Shown here piece after piece: positions 11,575-27,596 of a DNA stretch of 64,000 bases. The position numbers and the translations under genes were made by a program. This DNA comes from Brachycybe producta. Taxonomy: Eukaryota; Arthropoda; Diplopoda; Playtdesmida; Andrognathidae. Location: assembly GCA_036925085.1 (NCBI GenBank), contig JAUPFP010000038.1, forward strand, positions 170,001-234,000. Direction: 5' to 3'. How positions within the stretch are numbered: position 1 is the first letter of the stretch; each line of letters starts with the position of its first letter. The notes below the pieces were generated by a model. It was not told the origin of the DNA, did no database searches, and saw nothing but the letters and a program-made list of their open reading frames with translations.

Positions 11575-14258
11575 TCAGTTACGTTTCTTATTCCGTGTTG
11601 AAATCTTATTATGAGAAGGAACGTTTTTAACTAATACTTCATGGCCACGTGGTCCCCGAGAACCCTTTTTCGGTTTCCGACGTTTGTTGGATCGCCGTGG
11701 TATTTTAAACTGTTCGTTACTACTCGGCTGTTGAGGAACACTAAAAGGATTAAAAGAAAACTGTTCTGGTTGGTGATCATCAAACGATTGATGGAAACTC
11801 GGACGATCAATCGCTCGAGCCGAGAAGAACGGAGCGTTTGCATTCGGAATATGATCCGAAGAGAAATCTTCGTGGAAAAACGGTTGCCGAGAATCGAACA
11901 GATTGCTCGAGACGTCCGATCGATAGTCGTCATCTTTGGCTCTCTGAAGCAGCCGCGATTCGAATCTGTTAGGCAGAGGAGCACCCCAAGCTAACGAAAT
12001 GTGAGTCAGCAACAAGTTCGTCAAGTGTCGCATTGGCTCTGAATGCCAATGAATCCCATCTTTCGTACGTCTAATCGAAACACCAACGAAAAAAACGTTA
12101 CGATATTTTTAAAATATGAAAAACTTTTTTCTGTCCAAAAAAACCCACCTATGTATCTGATGTCGTAAATAATAGTGAAGATCTAAGACGTCAAAGCCGT
12201 AATCTGAGACAACTCTACTCGCGTAAAGATTAGCCTCCATTATGTCGAAACGCAGAGTATGTTTCAAAAATTCCACCTGACGAGAAATTTAAAGTATTTT
12301 TCTTATGTCATTCTAGTAAAACAGTCAAAATACTAAAATTAATCTTTATGCTCCTGGCTTCAGTTCGCTACAAGTGATTTTTTTTTATAAAAAGTTTAAA
12401 GACTGCAAGAAACTAGAAGAGTAAAGAAATCACGTTTAAATAATTTCATGACGGTATCTTTAAAAGCAGTTTTGAAATAGCCTATTTTTGCATTAAAATC
12501 TGTCATTCAAATATTTTATGAACGGAGCAGAGTTTCAAACTCTTGTTTAGTTCTGCGTTTCAGAAGAGCTACAAGTCGGCAGAAATTTAAAGTGCGTTAG
12601 AAACAAAACGGTAGCCGATTTACTAAATAGTATTTTCATGTCGATATCCTTTCAAAATAAACTTTTTGTAGACATAAATTAAAAAATCTTGTTTGTTTAA
12701 AGTTTGGGTCATTTTAAACTTGTTGCAAATAGCTTATTTTGAAAGGTTTCAACGTGAAAATACCCTTAAGTGATTGACCTACCCCTCATAGTTTCTAAAA
12801 TAGTCAAATTTCGCTTCATTCTATACCTGAAAGGGAAAATAATCAGAGTTCGAGAGGCATTTACACTTTTAAAACCACCTTTAAAACGTTTAGTTTAAAC
12901 AATATCACCATGAAATGACTTCAACTCGATGTTTTTTACAAACCTAGTTTCTACAAAACTTAGAACTTCTTCTAAATATCACTTCAGCGAAGTTCAGACG
13001 AACTGAACTATTCACGGTTGAAATTTAACGCCATCTGTGAGGCGATCGTAATTGAATCTTGCCTGTGGAATGAGAAATCCCCCTCGGCTCTTACTCGAAA
13101 CCGGCAAAGAGGTGCACCAGATAAAGAGGGTTGAACTCGGTAATAATTCTCTAAGCAACCTCATCAGCTTTGGAATGTTCTCCTTGTAGACGTCCACACC
13201 TTTCGGTCCCCACCTGAAAGCCGAAGTTAAAAAAAAGCCAAATTCGAACTGTTCCAAGCCAATTAATACCTTGTTATGTCCCAGATGCAAGAATTGAAGA
13301 CTATGACATGCGGCTTAAAGTTAGAAACGACAGCACGCAACATTTGCACCACATATTCACTGTAACATTTCGTAATAAAGTAGTACCGAGCCGAGAAGCG
13401 ATCGTGCTCTAAGAATCGTTCTTCGGCTGCATCTCGACCATTGTGTCTTGGACCGCTGAACATCAAACGGTCGCCATTATACGAATTTTCAAGCTGAAAA
13501 ACAAAAAAACAAATTCACTACATCCTTTCTTTAGATGTAGATGACATTTTTGCAAAACCTTTGCTCTGAGTTCAGTGTGACCGAGAAGGACGTGGTTCAA
13601 TCCTAACTGAACAAAGTCCTTATACAAGGCTCTCATGTCTGAAAAAAAAAAACATTTCACACTCTTGAAATACTCAATTTTGACGTCCTTTTTGTTATAG
13701 GATCTTTACAAACTGCACAGACAGCAGGATTTTATTTCCCATTATTAGAAGCAGAAAATTTCAAGCCATTTTTAAGAAACTAGAAGAAATGTGTAAGAAA
13801 CTGAATAAAACGGCAATTAACTGCAAAAATTAGCGAGAAACTTTCACGATACATTGCAAGAAATCCACAAGAAACAATGAACTTTCAACAAAAAATGTGC
13901 AAGAAATTAGAAAAAAAATGTGCACGAAACTAGAATAAACTTTCAAGAAACTGGAAGAAATGTTCAAGAAACTGGAATAAACTTGCAAGAAACTGGAAGA
14001 AATGTTCAAGAAACTGGAATAAACTTGCAAGAAACTGGAAGAAATGTTCAAGAAACTGGATTAACCAGTTGAAAACAACAGACGTTTACAATAATATTTG
14101 CAGTTTTCTCAGTCGTTTTTTGTGTTTAAGAATTCGGCGTTGCCATGAAACAAAACAAAGCTTTAAGACAGTTTTGACTTACTGGAATCCCCAACGAAAA
14201 GTATCTTCTTGCTATTAAATAAACGATTGAAATCCTTACGAAAAAACACGTCAGCCAT
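11575..14258 (-). CDS. PCED1: PC-esterase domain-containing protein 1-like (FAM113/PCED1), SGNH hydrolase family
   Basis: A predicted GDSL/SGNH-type acyl-esterase whose substrate is not established in the family. Six coding exons on the minus strand, high to low: 14258-14183, 13638-13559, 13493-13270, 13213-13063, 12276-12149, 12070-11575; 1155 nt, 384 aa, phases consistent. Residues 1-25 carry the catalytic Ser block (LFVGDS, Ser25), as in PCED1A/B. Later blocks are the NSCIWD stretch and DGIHWH, which supplies the expected catalytic Asp and His near the end of the domain, followed by the conserved leucine-rich LLLTHISLAWG. The last about 115 residues are low-complexity, rich in F, N, S and Q, then a basic tail (RRSNKRRKPKKGSRG), comparable to the Pro-rich tails of vertebrate relatives. 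Intron 4 uses a GC donor (see separate entry). Intron 1 contains a minisatellite, intron 4 a MITE. The A and B paralogues cannot be distinguished. Confidence 0.93.
12277..13062 (-). other. GC-AG intron in PCED1
   Basis: On the minus strand the exon ends CCACAG and the intron starts GCAAG, ending TCGTCAG before 12276. Using this GC donor gives protein that aligns without gaps to the PCED1 family (GGFL-P followed by 18 residues to the conserved N-F/L-Y). Reading through instead meets a stop (TGA at 13012-13014), and the nearest GT choices would add residues. Most of the intron is filled by a copy of the repeat family described at 12533-12856. Confidence 0.85.
12533..12856. mobile_element. MITE of the AAACTAGAAGGGTA family, full copy in PCED1 intron 4
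   Basis: The left arm begins with AAACTCTTG and the right arm ends with the inverse, CAGAGTTCGAG. Both arms share the inner words seen in the other copies: a TTTCAAAATAAACTTTTT word beside CATGTCGATATC, mirrored by TATTTTGAAAGGTTTCAACGTG. About 320 bp, no coding capacity. Other near-full copies are at 15325-15630, 28665-28935, 32761-33032 and 63383-63680. Confidence 0.7.
13858..14062. repeat. 21-bp minisatellite in PCED1 intron 1
   Basis: Units of exactly 21 bp start at 13944, 13965, 13986, 14007, 14028 and 14049. Two alternating forms share CAAGAAACTGGAA and end GAAATGTT or TAAACTTG, so the higher-order unit is 42 bp. More diverged units extend left to about 13858. The period is a multiple of three, so the minus strand stays open through it, but it is intronic and not coding. 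Confidence 0.9.
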
Positions 14259-14700
14259 TTTTACAGAGATCTAAGAAAGAAAAAACACACTGCAAAGCGT
14301 TTGCAGCATCGGTAAAACGATTTACGTGACGTCACTAATGTAGAAGAAGACACGCAAGATCAATGTCATTCGATCCTTACGGAGCGCAACCGTAAATGAC
14401 AGCAGAACCAACAACCACGTGATAGAAGAAATGTGACACCCAACCACCCACCCACAAAACAAGAAAAGGGGGGGGGGTTGTTCATTTATGACAAAACACA
14501 AGAAACGGGGGTTTGCATTACTACTTACCGGCAACTTCTTCACTCGAAATGTCCTTCGTTCATAAAGACAAAAGCAGAAACGAACAAACAAAAGTAAAAA
14601 AAACTTCTTAATTACGGTTTCATATGTGCTCGAGTTTCGACCAATCACGACACCTGTCACCTATCGTAAATGTGTGACGTAATGAAACGCGCGTATAATT
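14259..14700 (-). promoter_or_regulatory. PCED1 5' UTR, probable 5' UTR intron and promoter
   Basis: On the minus strand a good acceptor (TTTTTTCTTTCTTAG, AG at 14272-14271) lies 12 nt before the start codon. A consensus donor, GTAAGT, is at 14528-14523. This suggests a non-coding first exon just above 14528 and a 5' UTR intron of about 258 bp. Near the proposed start are an inverted CCAAT box (CCAATCA near 14640), a CRE-like TGACGTAA near 14673, and a perfect CRE TGACGTCA at 14327-14334. A C-rich run on the minus strand lies at about 14468. Transcript evidence is absent, so this is inference from signals. Confidence 0.5.
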
Positions 14701-15324
14701 ACAGAATAATAACGGAAGGGTGAAAAGTAATAGACTTAGGTGTAAATGGGCCAGTTCACACCCTTTACAATTTTATTGACACTTGAACCCTTGCGCATTT
14801 TTGGGTCACCTTTGACAAGCCGATAATGACAACCGTTTCATCGTTCAAATTTCAATAGTTTTATTATCTTCGGTTAGAAACGGCCCAAAGTTGATAAATT
14901 TAAGGGGGAAGACGAAAATTGTTGGGTTCTTGCTTTATACTTAATTGATCTGCCAGATTTATTACCAGACTATTTTATTGAATTGCACTGACTTTTCATA
15001 CGGCGACATGACGTCACTAGTTTGAAGGCAAAATTGTCTTCACAATTCAGGGGCTAGGAAGCCAAGAGGAATAAGTGACTTTTTTAAAATTAAAAATGGA
15101 GTGAAGTACCGCGTTTTGTCAATGAAATGATAAAGAATTTCGTTAACAAAAGTTGCTCATTGCTGCTTTATAGCGTCAAAACGTATAACTATAATAATGA
15201 TACCTATGGAGGTCCCTCTTTGTTGATCCAAGATAAACGCTTTCTCAGAACATTACTTATGTTACTTATTTCTCTTGGCATTTAAGTCCCTCAAGGCGGT
15301 TTTTAAAGTGTAGACATTTCTAGG

Positions 15325-15630
15325 ACATTTGATTATTCTATCTTTCAAGTGCAAAATGAAGAGAAACTTGAATGTGTTTTAGAAACTAGAAGCATGGCTC
15401 GATTAATTGTTTTCATATTGATATATTTAAAAATAAGCTTTTTATTTGAGTTTCAAAATGACCCATTGTTAAGCAGAAGACATTTTTTATTTATTGTTTA
15501 TAAAGATTTTCTATTGAAAGATATCAAGATAAAATACCATTAAGTATTAATAAGTACCCTTCTAGTTTCTAAAACACTTTCTAGTTTCTCTTAAATTTTT
15601 GCTTCTGAAAGACAAATCAAGAGTTCGAAA
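15325..15630. mobile_element. MITE of the AAACTAGAAGGGTA family, full copy
   Basis: Left arm from about 15331 (GATTATTCTATCTTTCA, then GTGTTTTAGAAACTAGAAG). Right arm (ACCCTTCTAGTTTCTAAAAC, then TCTGAAAGAC and AAGAGTTCGAA) ends at 15630. The arms are inverted copies of each other, about 110 bp each, around an AT-rich middle. Confidence 0.75.
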
Positions 15631-16621
15631 ATTAGCTTTTAAAAACCATTTTAAATACCAATTAAAATTACATGAAACCTCAACACTGCGTAACAAGTTC
15701 ATAAAACTTAAGAAAAATTAAAATCAATACCAAAGCAATCAAATAATTATCAAAGTAACTGGTATTTAATTTAGCATCAGGGTGTTTATGGGTTTGGCAC
15801 ACACACACACACACATTAGTATATTTCTCATTACTTTTTATCTCAAGTGTTCAATGATGTTAGCAAATACTGCATAGACTGTATTTATAAAGTATTTGAT
15901 TAACGTTAGTACCCAAACTATCCATGAATATTATCCAAATTCAAGAAGGAAACCTTGCACTATAAACTGGTGATTAATGATTATATTTGCAATATAACAC
16001 AGAAATATTCATTGTTATGTACACTTGTATAAATTGCAATTGTCAATGTGAAAATTCTAGTGCACGTGGCTTTTCCTTGGTTTCTTGCACTTTTTTTCTC
16101 AAGAAAATGTGCAAGATTCACAGCAATATTTGACTCATTTCTTGCATTAAATAAAGAGAAACCCAGTTTTATCGAATATCGTTTGAAGAGGAATCTTGCA
16201 TACTGTAACATTTCAACTCTGTTCAGAGGGTTCAACAAGTAAATATAAAAAACTACGTTTTTCGGTACAAGCTTTTATTTCTACTGAAGACATGTTTTTT
16301 TTTTGTTGTTTCTGGGACTACAGGAGTGAATTTTTTTCTTTTGTTAAAAGTACGTTATTTAAGGTACCCTCATATTACTGCGAATCCTGGACAGGGCATT
16401 CGAGGATCCGCCAAAATTGGATTGATTAACAAGTCGCACTAACAAAACTTGTACAAAATTTCAGCTCTCTAGGTTATGGGGAAGTTGGTTAACATAGGAG
16501 AAATGGAAAATCCACGCAAACGGACAACCCTGATGTCAACTTAAATAAAAGCTTGTAAAAAGTCAAAGTTCAAATGTCACATATTCTTGAATGTGGGCCT
16601 TATTCACAGTTAAGTCTTGGC

Positions 16622-16796
16622 CCTAAGGGTAGAATCACACACGCATAAAAATCAACAGAAATTAGAATTAGAAATAAAAAATCAGAATATCTCCATGGTG
16701 CCCTTGCATTAAAAGATACAGGCGTTTTAGCTCACTTGCCTTACAAAGTGAAATTCTGTTTCATTTGTTTACGCATGTGTGATTCTTCCCCTTAGG
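16622..16796. mobile_element. Small MITE with TIR around AGAATCACACA
   Basis: CCTAAGGGTAGAATCACACA at the left is mirrored by TGTGTGATTCTTCCCCTTAGG (in part) at the right, 175 bp in all. A second copy with the same core lies at 35064-35210, and the two also share internal words such as ACAAAGTGAAATTCTGT. This makes it a dispersed family. Confidence 0.75.
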
Positions 16797-16799
16797 ATA

Positions 16800-19700
16800 T
16801 GAGAATAGGTATAATATATCATAATATAAAGGTTAAATTAAGTCCAATATAAAATATATATCCTCTTCACTAATTTGAAAATGGACACAAGTCTCAAAAG
16901 ACACGACAAAAAAAAAGTTAACTACTTTTCCCAAATAGAAATCTTGTTTCAAGTTTATTGATTTCACTTAATTTGGACTTAAAACTTGTCATTTAAGTGA
17001 ATGGTGTCGGTATAATGTTTATTCACTACATTTTTTTCATAATCTACCAATGGTTACAAAATAAAAGAGAGGGGGGGGGGGGGGTTTGAGAAATGGGAGG
17101 AAAAAAGAGGCGCATTCAAATTTTAAAGACAAATCACAAAAAATGTGTCTTCAAAGATATAAAAAAATCATAAAACGGGTTCAGAAAGACAAGAAAAGAG
17201 TGAAAAAATAGGGAGAAAAAGGGATAAAGTAGGGGAAACAACAAAAATAAAATCGTTAACAGAGAAGCAAATAAAATCATACAAAAAGAACATTCAAAAA
17301 AAGAAAAATGCGTTCACACACATACACACACATGAAATAAATCAAACAAAGAATGAAAAATGTTGGTTGCGTTTGTTTGTATTATTAGAAATCAATCAAA
17401 ATTGCAAATTTTGTCAGGTTTGCAACCAAGGGGGAAAAAAAATTCATTTTCTAGAAGTGCCAAAAAAAAAATCAACACACACACACAACTAAAAGAAATT
17501 CCATGTTTATGATATGACGATGGGAACGGAAGAAAATAAAACAATAGAAATTAATATGAAGACAGAGAAAAGAAAAACATTTCTATTTGTCAATTTTGAT
17601 TTTCATTTTTTATGTTTTTTTTCCTTTCTCTCTCCAACAACTTTTTCTTTTCTTCATTTTCTTCAACTGCCATAACAACAAAACTTACAACAAAAATTGC
17701 TTTTTTTTGTGATGAGATTTTAAATTTTTCATTAAATTTGTCATTTTGTTATCATCACTTCTGATGTTAAAATGTGAAATAGATAGTCATTAATCAGCCT
17801 CCCCTCAATAAAAGTTATTCTTTCATCATTAAAGACCAACACAAATTAACACACAAGAGAAAGAGAGAAACAAAAAAGCTCTCAAGTTCAAATTCATCAC
17901 AAAGTCAAATTATTTTCCAACCATAAAAATAAAATAATTCACTTATTTTAGAACTTTCTGATTTCAAGTTACTATTGATCTTCAAAAAAGGAAGAAAAAA
18001 AAAAGCTAAAGCTGAAAAATATGATATATTTTGTTTTTGGCCACTAGAATGATCATGATATTACAATACGTTCCTGCAACTTATACTTTTTTTTCTTTGC
18101 TGAATTTGAACATAAAATTAAGAGAGTATAATTAATGCAAAAAAAAAAAAGATTTTGATTTAAAACTTAAAAAAGGGTTCATCACTCACTCGCTTCACGG
18201 TGTCGACAAAACCACTCGTATATATAATATATATATATATATTAACACGCAACACACACAAAAAATGCAGTGGATTGATGGCCCACAGTTGTCGATGTTA
18301 CCCAAAAAAAAGACCAAACAAAAAAAAAACCAAAACACGAAACAAAAAAATTAAAGAGTAACCGAGGGGCCAGATTTTTGTTTTACCAAAAGAAGGTTTC
18401 CTTCAAACTTTTTTGCTTCAGCCGAGAGAAAACACCCTTAAAACACTGGATTGGTGTTCTTTAAGTTCCTCACATCTTTGTCCTTTTCTCGAAACCGAGA
18501 AATAATGATGAGAGAAAAAAACATTATTCGAGTAAACATGTCCAGCAAAAATGTCGACCACAAGAGATTAAAAAAATAGAAAGTTAGCAGCTTCTTCTAC
18601 GACGTTTTTTCTCTCTCGCAATTTCCAACAACAAAAAACTGAGCATGAAATTATAAACAAAAATGATTAAACGAGTTGTGAAATTTCCAATTTTCACATC
18701 CAAAAAAAAAAATTAAGTGGTAAAAATGAGCGTCTTGAGGACGGAACGGAAAAAAAAAAAACAACGCACACACAAATGAGACAAGACAAAAACAGATTTT
18801 GAGATGTAGAAAAATAAAAAGTCGAACGGGTACGAAAACAAAACAAAAAACTTATCACGTCGACGCGAGCCGACCTCCCAAAAAAAAAAGACCCAAATAC
18901 GATCACGATAAACCCCCTTCATCAAAAAGAGCCAAGAACTCAACAGAAAATTACAGACCTTCTTCAGACCAAAGACAACCAACCAAGAATGACGACGACA
19001 CAAAAAAAGTCAAGAGAGAGGACTATTTTTCTTCAGACGAAGACCATGTTTTTTAATTTTGAGTGGTCAGTACATAAAAAAGTGAGGAGGGGAAAACAAA
19101 ATGGCAGAAAAATTTCGGAAAAGGGAAAAGAGAAACTTCATTATTTCGTTATTCACCGATTTATTCAGCAGTGTGAGGTCCATTAAAGTCCATAGGACAT
19201 ATATAGACGTGAACAGAAAACACACACTATGCTAAAACAAATACGAGGATTAACAGAATGTAAAGAACCGTTATTTTTTTCCCCCAAATTAAAACGAAAA
19301 GAATTGGACAACAACAAGAGTGGTGAACCCCAGAAAAACACACTGAAAATCAAGAGAAATCAAAACCAAAAGAAAGAAAAAGAAATAAAAAGTCTACTTT
19401 TGAACGGACAGAGAAAAAAAAAATATCAAGAAAGCAGATTTGTTTTTAGAAATTAGGGGGAAATCATTTAAAGGGCGGCGGGCATCCAAAAAAACTTGAT
19501 TGTACACAATTTTTCTATATAAAAATCAATTTAACCCCCAATATATTTTGCATCGTCGTTTAGTTATCATTTTTTTGTGAAGGGATTTTTTTTGAAAGAA
19601 TTTGCAGCAGGGAAGGAGAGAAAAGGAAAGAATTTTTTTTTGGTGATTTCTAAACTTTTTCTTAAAAAAACATGATCGTCACATTATCCACACTTCGTTT

Positions 19701-19914
19701 TTAATGGGATGGAAGGAAAGAAGGTCGAGATTATTTTTTTTAAAGGAAGGGTTTCCCCTCCTCCCAGACAAGAGAAAGGAACGGTGCAAATAAAGGGTGA
19801 GGACTTGTTGCAGAGATGAGTTTTGAAGTTGACGATTTTTCCCCTCCCAATATATATATTTTTTTCTTCTTCTGAAACATTTTTTTTGGGATCCATTTTT
19901 TCTTTTTAAATTTT
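16800..19914 (-). other. Probable long U-rich 3' UTR / downstream region of CtBP
   Basis: No convincing exon. Read on the minus strand this 3 kb is very U-rich with many U runs, which suits a long 3' UTR, although its end cannot be fixed. A possible minus-strand AATAAA lies at 19165-19160, about 750 nt after the CtBP stop. A run of 14 G is near 17071. The lysine-rich frame at 18799-19056 (+) is a by-product of the A-rich composition. Confidence 0.4.
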
Positions 19915-24235
<4,321 letters not shown>

Positions 24236-24510
24236 AAAATAAAACAATTTTAAAAAGACGTTTTATGAACAGCAAGCAAGCTGCTGACATTAGAATTCAG
24301 GGGACTCTCACATTACGGATTATTTTATGACTGTCACAATATGTTATATGACAGTCATATGACAATATGTGTCATACTAATATTTTGTGACAATTAACTC
24401 ATTTTCTTTCTAAAATGACATCTCCCCCTAGTCATTCTGCAGTTTCAAAAAAGCAACACAAAAGAACTTGAAAGTGTATTAGAAACTAGAAGGGCTGCTG
24501 AATCACTTAC

Positions 24511-26714
24511 GGGTCAATCCATCTGGCCTGGTCCAAGAGTGGTTGCTCGACCATTTTTAAAAAAATTAATTTGTTGTGTATGACTATCCCTATGTATTGT
24601 TAGTGCAAAATTGGCCAGATTTATTTTTTATATTTTTTTGTTTAACCGTGGCGGCCATTTTTGCATAGTGCGTACAGCCTATTTTTGCGATTTCAGACCC
24701 TTACGGAAATCAAATTATCTTGGCTTCTATTTGCCATACGCACCTCAAACAAACACCAATCTTTTCAGCAAAGGCCAAGCTACAAATATTGTCCAGTGCA
24801 TAATTTTTCCTAAATTCACCCTAAGGGGTGAAATTAACCCTCTTTTCGAGTTTTGAAATGTGTCGCAAAATGGTTTTTGAGAAGACGAGTTTTATAGGAA
24901 GGGAAGAAGTGAAAAATTTGACAAATTTTTCTTAGAGAGATATGCACTATAGGTTGCCACTGGCCAAGTTTCAGACTTGAGACTAAAGTATTTTTTTTTC
25001 TACAATGGCTTGAATTAGCCAATTTTTACATTTTTCACACATTTTGAAGCCTATTATCTCTATTGGGGGACCTTCTAAAATTCTGAAATTATGCTAAATT
25101 AAAGTCCTATATGAGGGTAGTTAGCAGCAAAAATTTGGAGTTGTAGACTTTAATGGGAACTGAGATATGGCACGTAGAAAGTACAGAAAATCAACATCAG
25201 TGGTATATCGATAGTTTAATAGACATACAGTATAACGAACAAACAGGACAACTAAATGACAAAAATACAGAGTAAAACTTGGTATTATTAGGTCCAATAC
25301 TGACTAGAATTATGATTAGTGGTTGTTGAGCATCTGTGAAATCTCATCACACAGGCATTGACTGATATTGTAGGAGCATCCAGTTACTATGATTAGCTCT
25401 AAAGGGGTGAGCTTTCTCAGCATATTATGCAGTGGTACCCAGGCTTTATCATTGGCAGACCTCTTAAATGAAGTTCTAGGACCAGAAGGTTCGTAAAAAT
25501 GAACAAGGAAATCATTGTGTTCAGCACTCACATTCTTTATCACACCCAGCCACCATTATCCATCATAAACACATGCTATAATCTCCTCATTTTGTAAAGA
25601 CAGTGATATAGAGTTTGATGCCACTGGTAAGTCCTCATAGTTAACTGATTTAGAGGTTTTGTAACATCTAACGGTATTGTCAGGCATAGGTAATAAGTGG
25701 TGAAATGATCGTGTACCCGGAACTCGTAGACATTCTTTAAATCTCTTCTGAAGTATCAGTCCATGACTATATCTCATCACTTTTCATATAGACTGATAAT
25801 CATCATGAAACCGCCATTTTGGTTCTGTCAGCATATGAGATGTTCACAATAGGAGTCATAGTAAGTCACCCAACCTAAAGACAATATTAGCAGCTTGGTC
25901 CAATTGGACTACCTTTTACATTTATATTTCTTTATTCAATTGTGATAGAATTAATAAAAGTAAGAACAGAAAAATTTCTTTAATGTTTTTAACATTCTTA
26001 TTATGAAAATACACAACAATGTTGATTTTCTGTACTTTCTACATGCCATATCTCAGTTCCCATTAAAGTCTACAACTCCAAATTTTTGCTGCTAACTACC
26101 CTCATATAGGACTTTAATTTAGCATAATTTCAGAATTTTAGAAGATCCCCCAATGGAGATAATAGGCTTCAAAATGTGTGAAAAATGTAAAAATTGGCTA
26201 ATTCAAGCCCTTGTAGAAAAAAAAATACTTTAGTCTCAAGTCTGAAACTTGGCCAGTGGCAACCTATAGTGCATATCTTTCTAAAAAAAATTTGTCAAAT
26301 TTTTCACTTCTTCCCTTCCTATAAAACTCGTCTTCTCAAAAACCATATTGCGACACATTTCAAAACTCGAAAAGAGGGTTAATTTCACCCCTTAGAGTGA
26401 ATTTAGGAAAACTTATGCACTGGACAATATTTGTCGCTTGTCCTTTGCTGAGAAGACTGATGTTTGTTTGAGGTGCCTATGGCAAATAGAAGCCGAGATA
26501 ATTTGATTTCCGTAAGGGTCTGAAATCGCAAAAATCGGCCGTATGCACTATACAAAAATGGCCACCGCAGTTAAACAAAAAAATATAAAAAATAAATCTG
26601 GCCAATTTTGAGCTAACAATACATAGGGATAGTCATACACAACAAATGAAATTTTTTAAAAATGGTCAAGCAACCAAATTATTTATTTCTGGACCAGTTC
26701 ATATGGATTGACCC
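24511..26714. mobile_element. 2.2-kb foldback transposon with about 690-bp terminal inverted repeats
   Basis: The left TIR (24511-25198) and right TIR (26019-26714) are inverted copies of each other at clearly over 85% identity by eye, starting GGGTCAATCC and ending GGATTGACCC. They enclose about 820 bp (25199-26018) that carries the minus-strand frame at 25316-25780. TTAC flanks both ends. The four-base TTAC target resembles the TTAA preference of the piggyBac and Kolobok superfamilies, but no transposase is present, so the class is not assigned. Confidence 0.8.
25316..25780 (-). pseudogene. Truncated transposon-borne protein fragment with one in-frame stop
   Basis: One reading frame, minus strand, runs from 25780 to the stop at 25316 and is interrupted by a single TAA at 25558-25556. 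Before it the frame reads IACVYDG; after it, WWLGVIKNVS, then EPSGPRTSFKRS and AWVPLHNMLRKL. From memory, the combination YDG-x-WW-x-G, a V-x-F-x-x-P-x-GP-x-x-SF segment and a W-x-P-x-x-x-(I/M)L segment is common at the C-termini of uncharacterised, repeat-encoded proteins in invertebrates and fishes. The stop sits in the middle of the conserved block, so this looks like a decayed fragment rather than an active gene. The upstream part of the protein is missing from the element. Confidence 0.55.
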
Positions 26715-27596
26715 TTACATAGTATTTTTATGTCAGATATTCTGTTCGCTTGCTTAAAATTGTGTCATTTTCAAACAGCTATAAAAAGCTTATTTTTTAA
26801 AAGATATCAAAACACGCCTACTTTTAAGTGATTGAACTACCCTTCTAGTTTCTAAAAACACATTCAGGTTTTCCCTTAAATTTGCTAAATTTACAAGACA
26901 CGAGATTAGCCCAGAGTTCGATGGGTCGTTTCCATTTGAAAACCACCTTATAATTTTCATTGATACAATATTTCCACTTGTCAGAAAAATGAAACAAAAT
27001 AACAAAAAATCATTTTGATTCTAAAATATTATTTCAACAAAGTGGAAATCGGTATTAAATAAATAGCTTCAGAAATAAGAGACTGGAAATGACATCAGTC
27101 ACAGTTAAACAAAAAAAAAAAGCGCCCTTTTTGTTTATAAGGTAAATCCCCTCCCCGAAAAAAAAAAGGAAAAAAGCGCCCGTGATTCTTGTTGCGTGGC
27201 TTTCGTCGTTTTCGATTGAAACACAGAATCATATAATAATATCTATAATATATACAATGAAGGGGAGCTCTATATATATATATATGACGACGATGATATA
27301 GAAAAATGGACAAATCTGTTTTCACCGGTTTCATTGCCATTTGTGTGCGGTGTGTAGAAGAAAAGAGTGGGGAGGGAAACGGATCGATAAACAACAAGAA
27401 GCAACTTACTTCTCAACAACAACAAAAACACATAGAAAAAGTGAAGGGATATTTCGTTATATTTTGTGTATTATAGAAATATATATGGATGATGATGGGT
27501 GAAGAAAAGAACCAAATCATAAGATCTAATGACAGAGAAGACTTTTTTTTTTCTTCTCGCTCGCTGTGTTTCCTCTCTCCTCTTCGGGAGGTTTTA

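Larger units (their letters stand above)
14701..16800. other. Intergenic stretch with MITEs between PCED1 and the CtBP 3' region
   Basis: I see no convincing exon. The stretch contains a CRE-like palindrome (15009-15016), a full copy of the AAACTAGAAGGGTA-family MITE (15325-15630), a short CA run near 15800, and the small MITE at 16622-16796. The short frames at 15349-16429 lie in these repeats or in AT-rich sequence without splice support. Confidence 0.5.
24431..26921. mobile_element. AAACTAGAAGGGTA-family MITE split by a foldback transposon
   Basis: The left piece (24431-24510) ends AACTAGAAGGGCTGCTGAATCACTTAC. The right piece (26715-26921) resumes TTACATAGTATTTTTATG, then TCAGATATT, and finishes with ACCCTTCTAGTTTCTAAA and CAGAGTTCG. 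Joined, they restore the family order (AATCACTTA-GTATTTT-GATATCTT). TTAC is present on both sides of the insert, so it is a 4-bp target-site duplication. The MITE is therefore older than the insertion. Confidence 0.75.

Noticed and set aside
11641..11994. 117-codon frames on both strands across the last PCED1 exon
   Set aside because: Shadows of the real minus-strand exon 12070-11575, which carries the conserved DGIHWH and LLLTH.
18799..19056. 85-codon lysine-rich frame resembling a nuclear protein
   Set aside because: It arises from A-rich sequence in the likely CtBP 3' region; no conserved motif, and the opposite strand is equally open.
24834..26382. Two near-identical 62-codon frames on opposite strands (24834-25022 minus and 26194-26382 plus)
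   Set aside because: They are the same segment of the two terminal inverted repeats of the foldback element, not duplicated genes.
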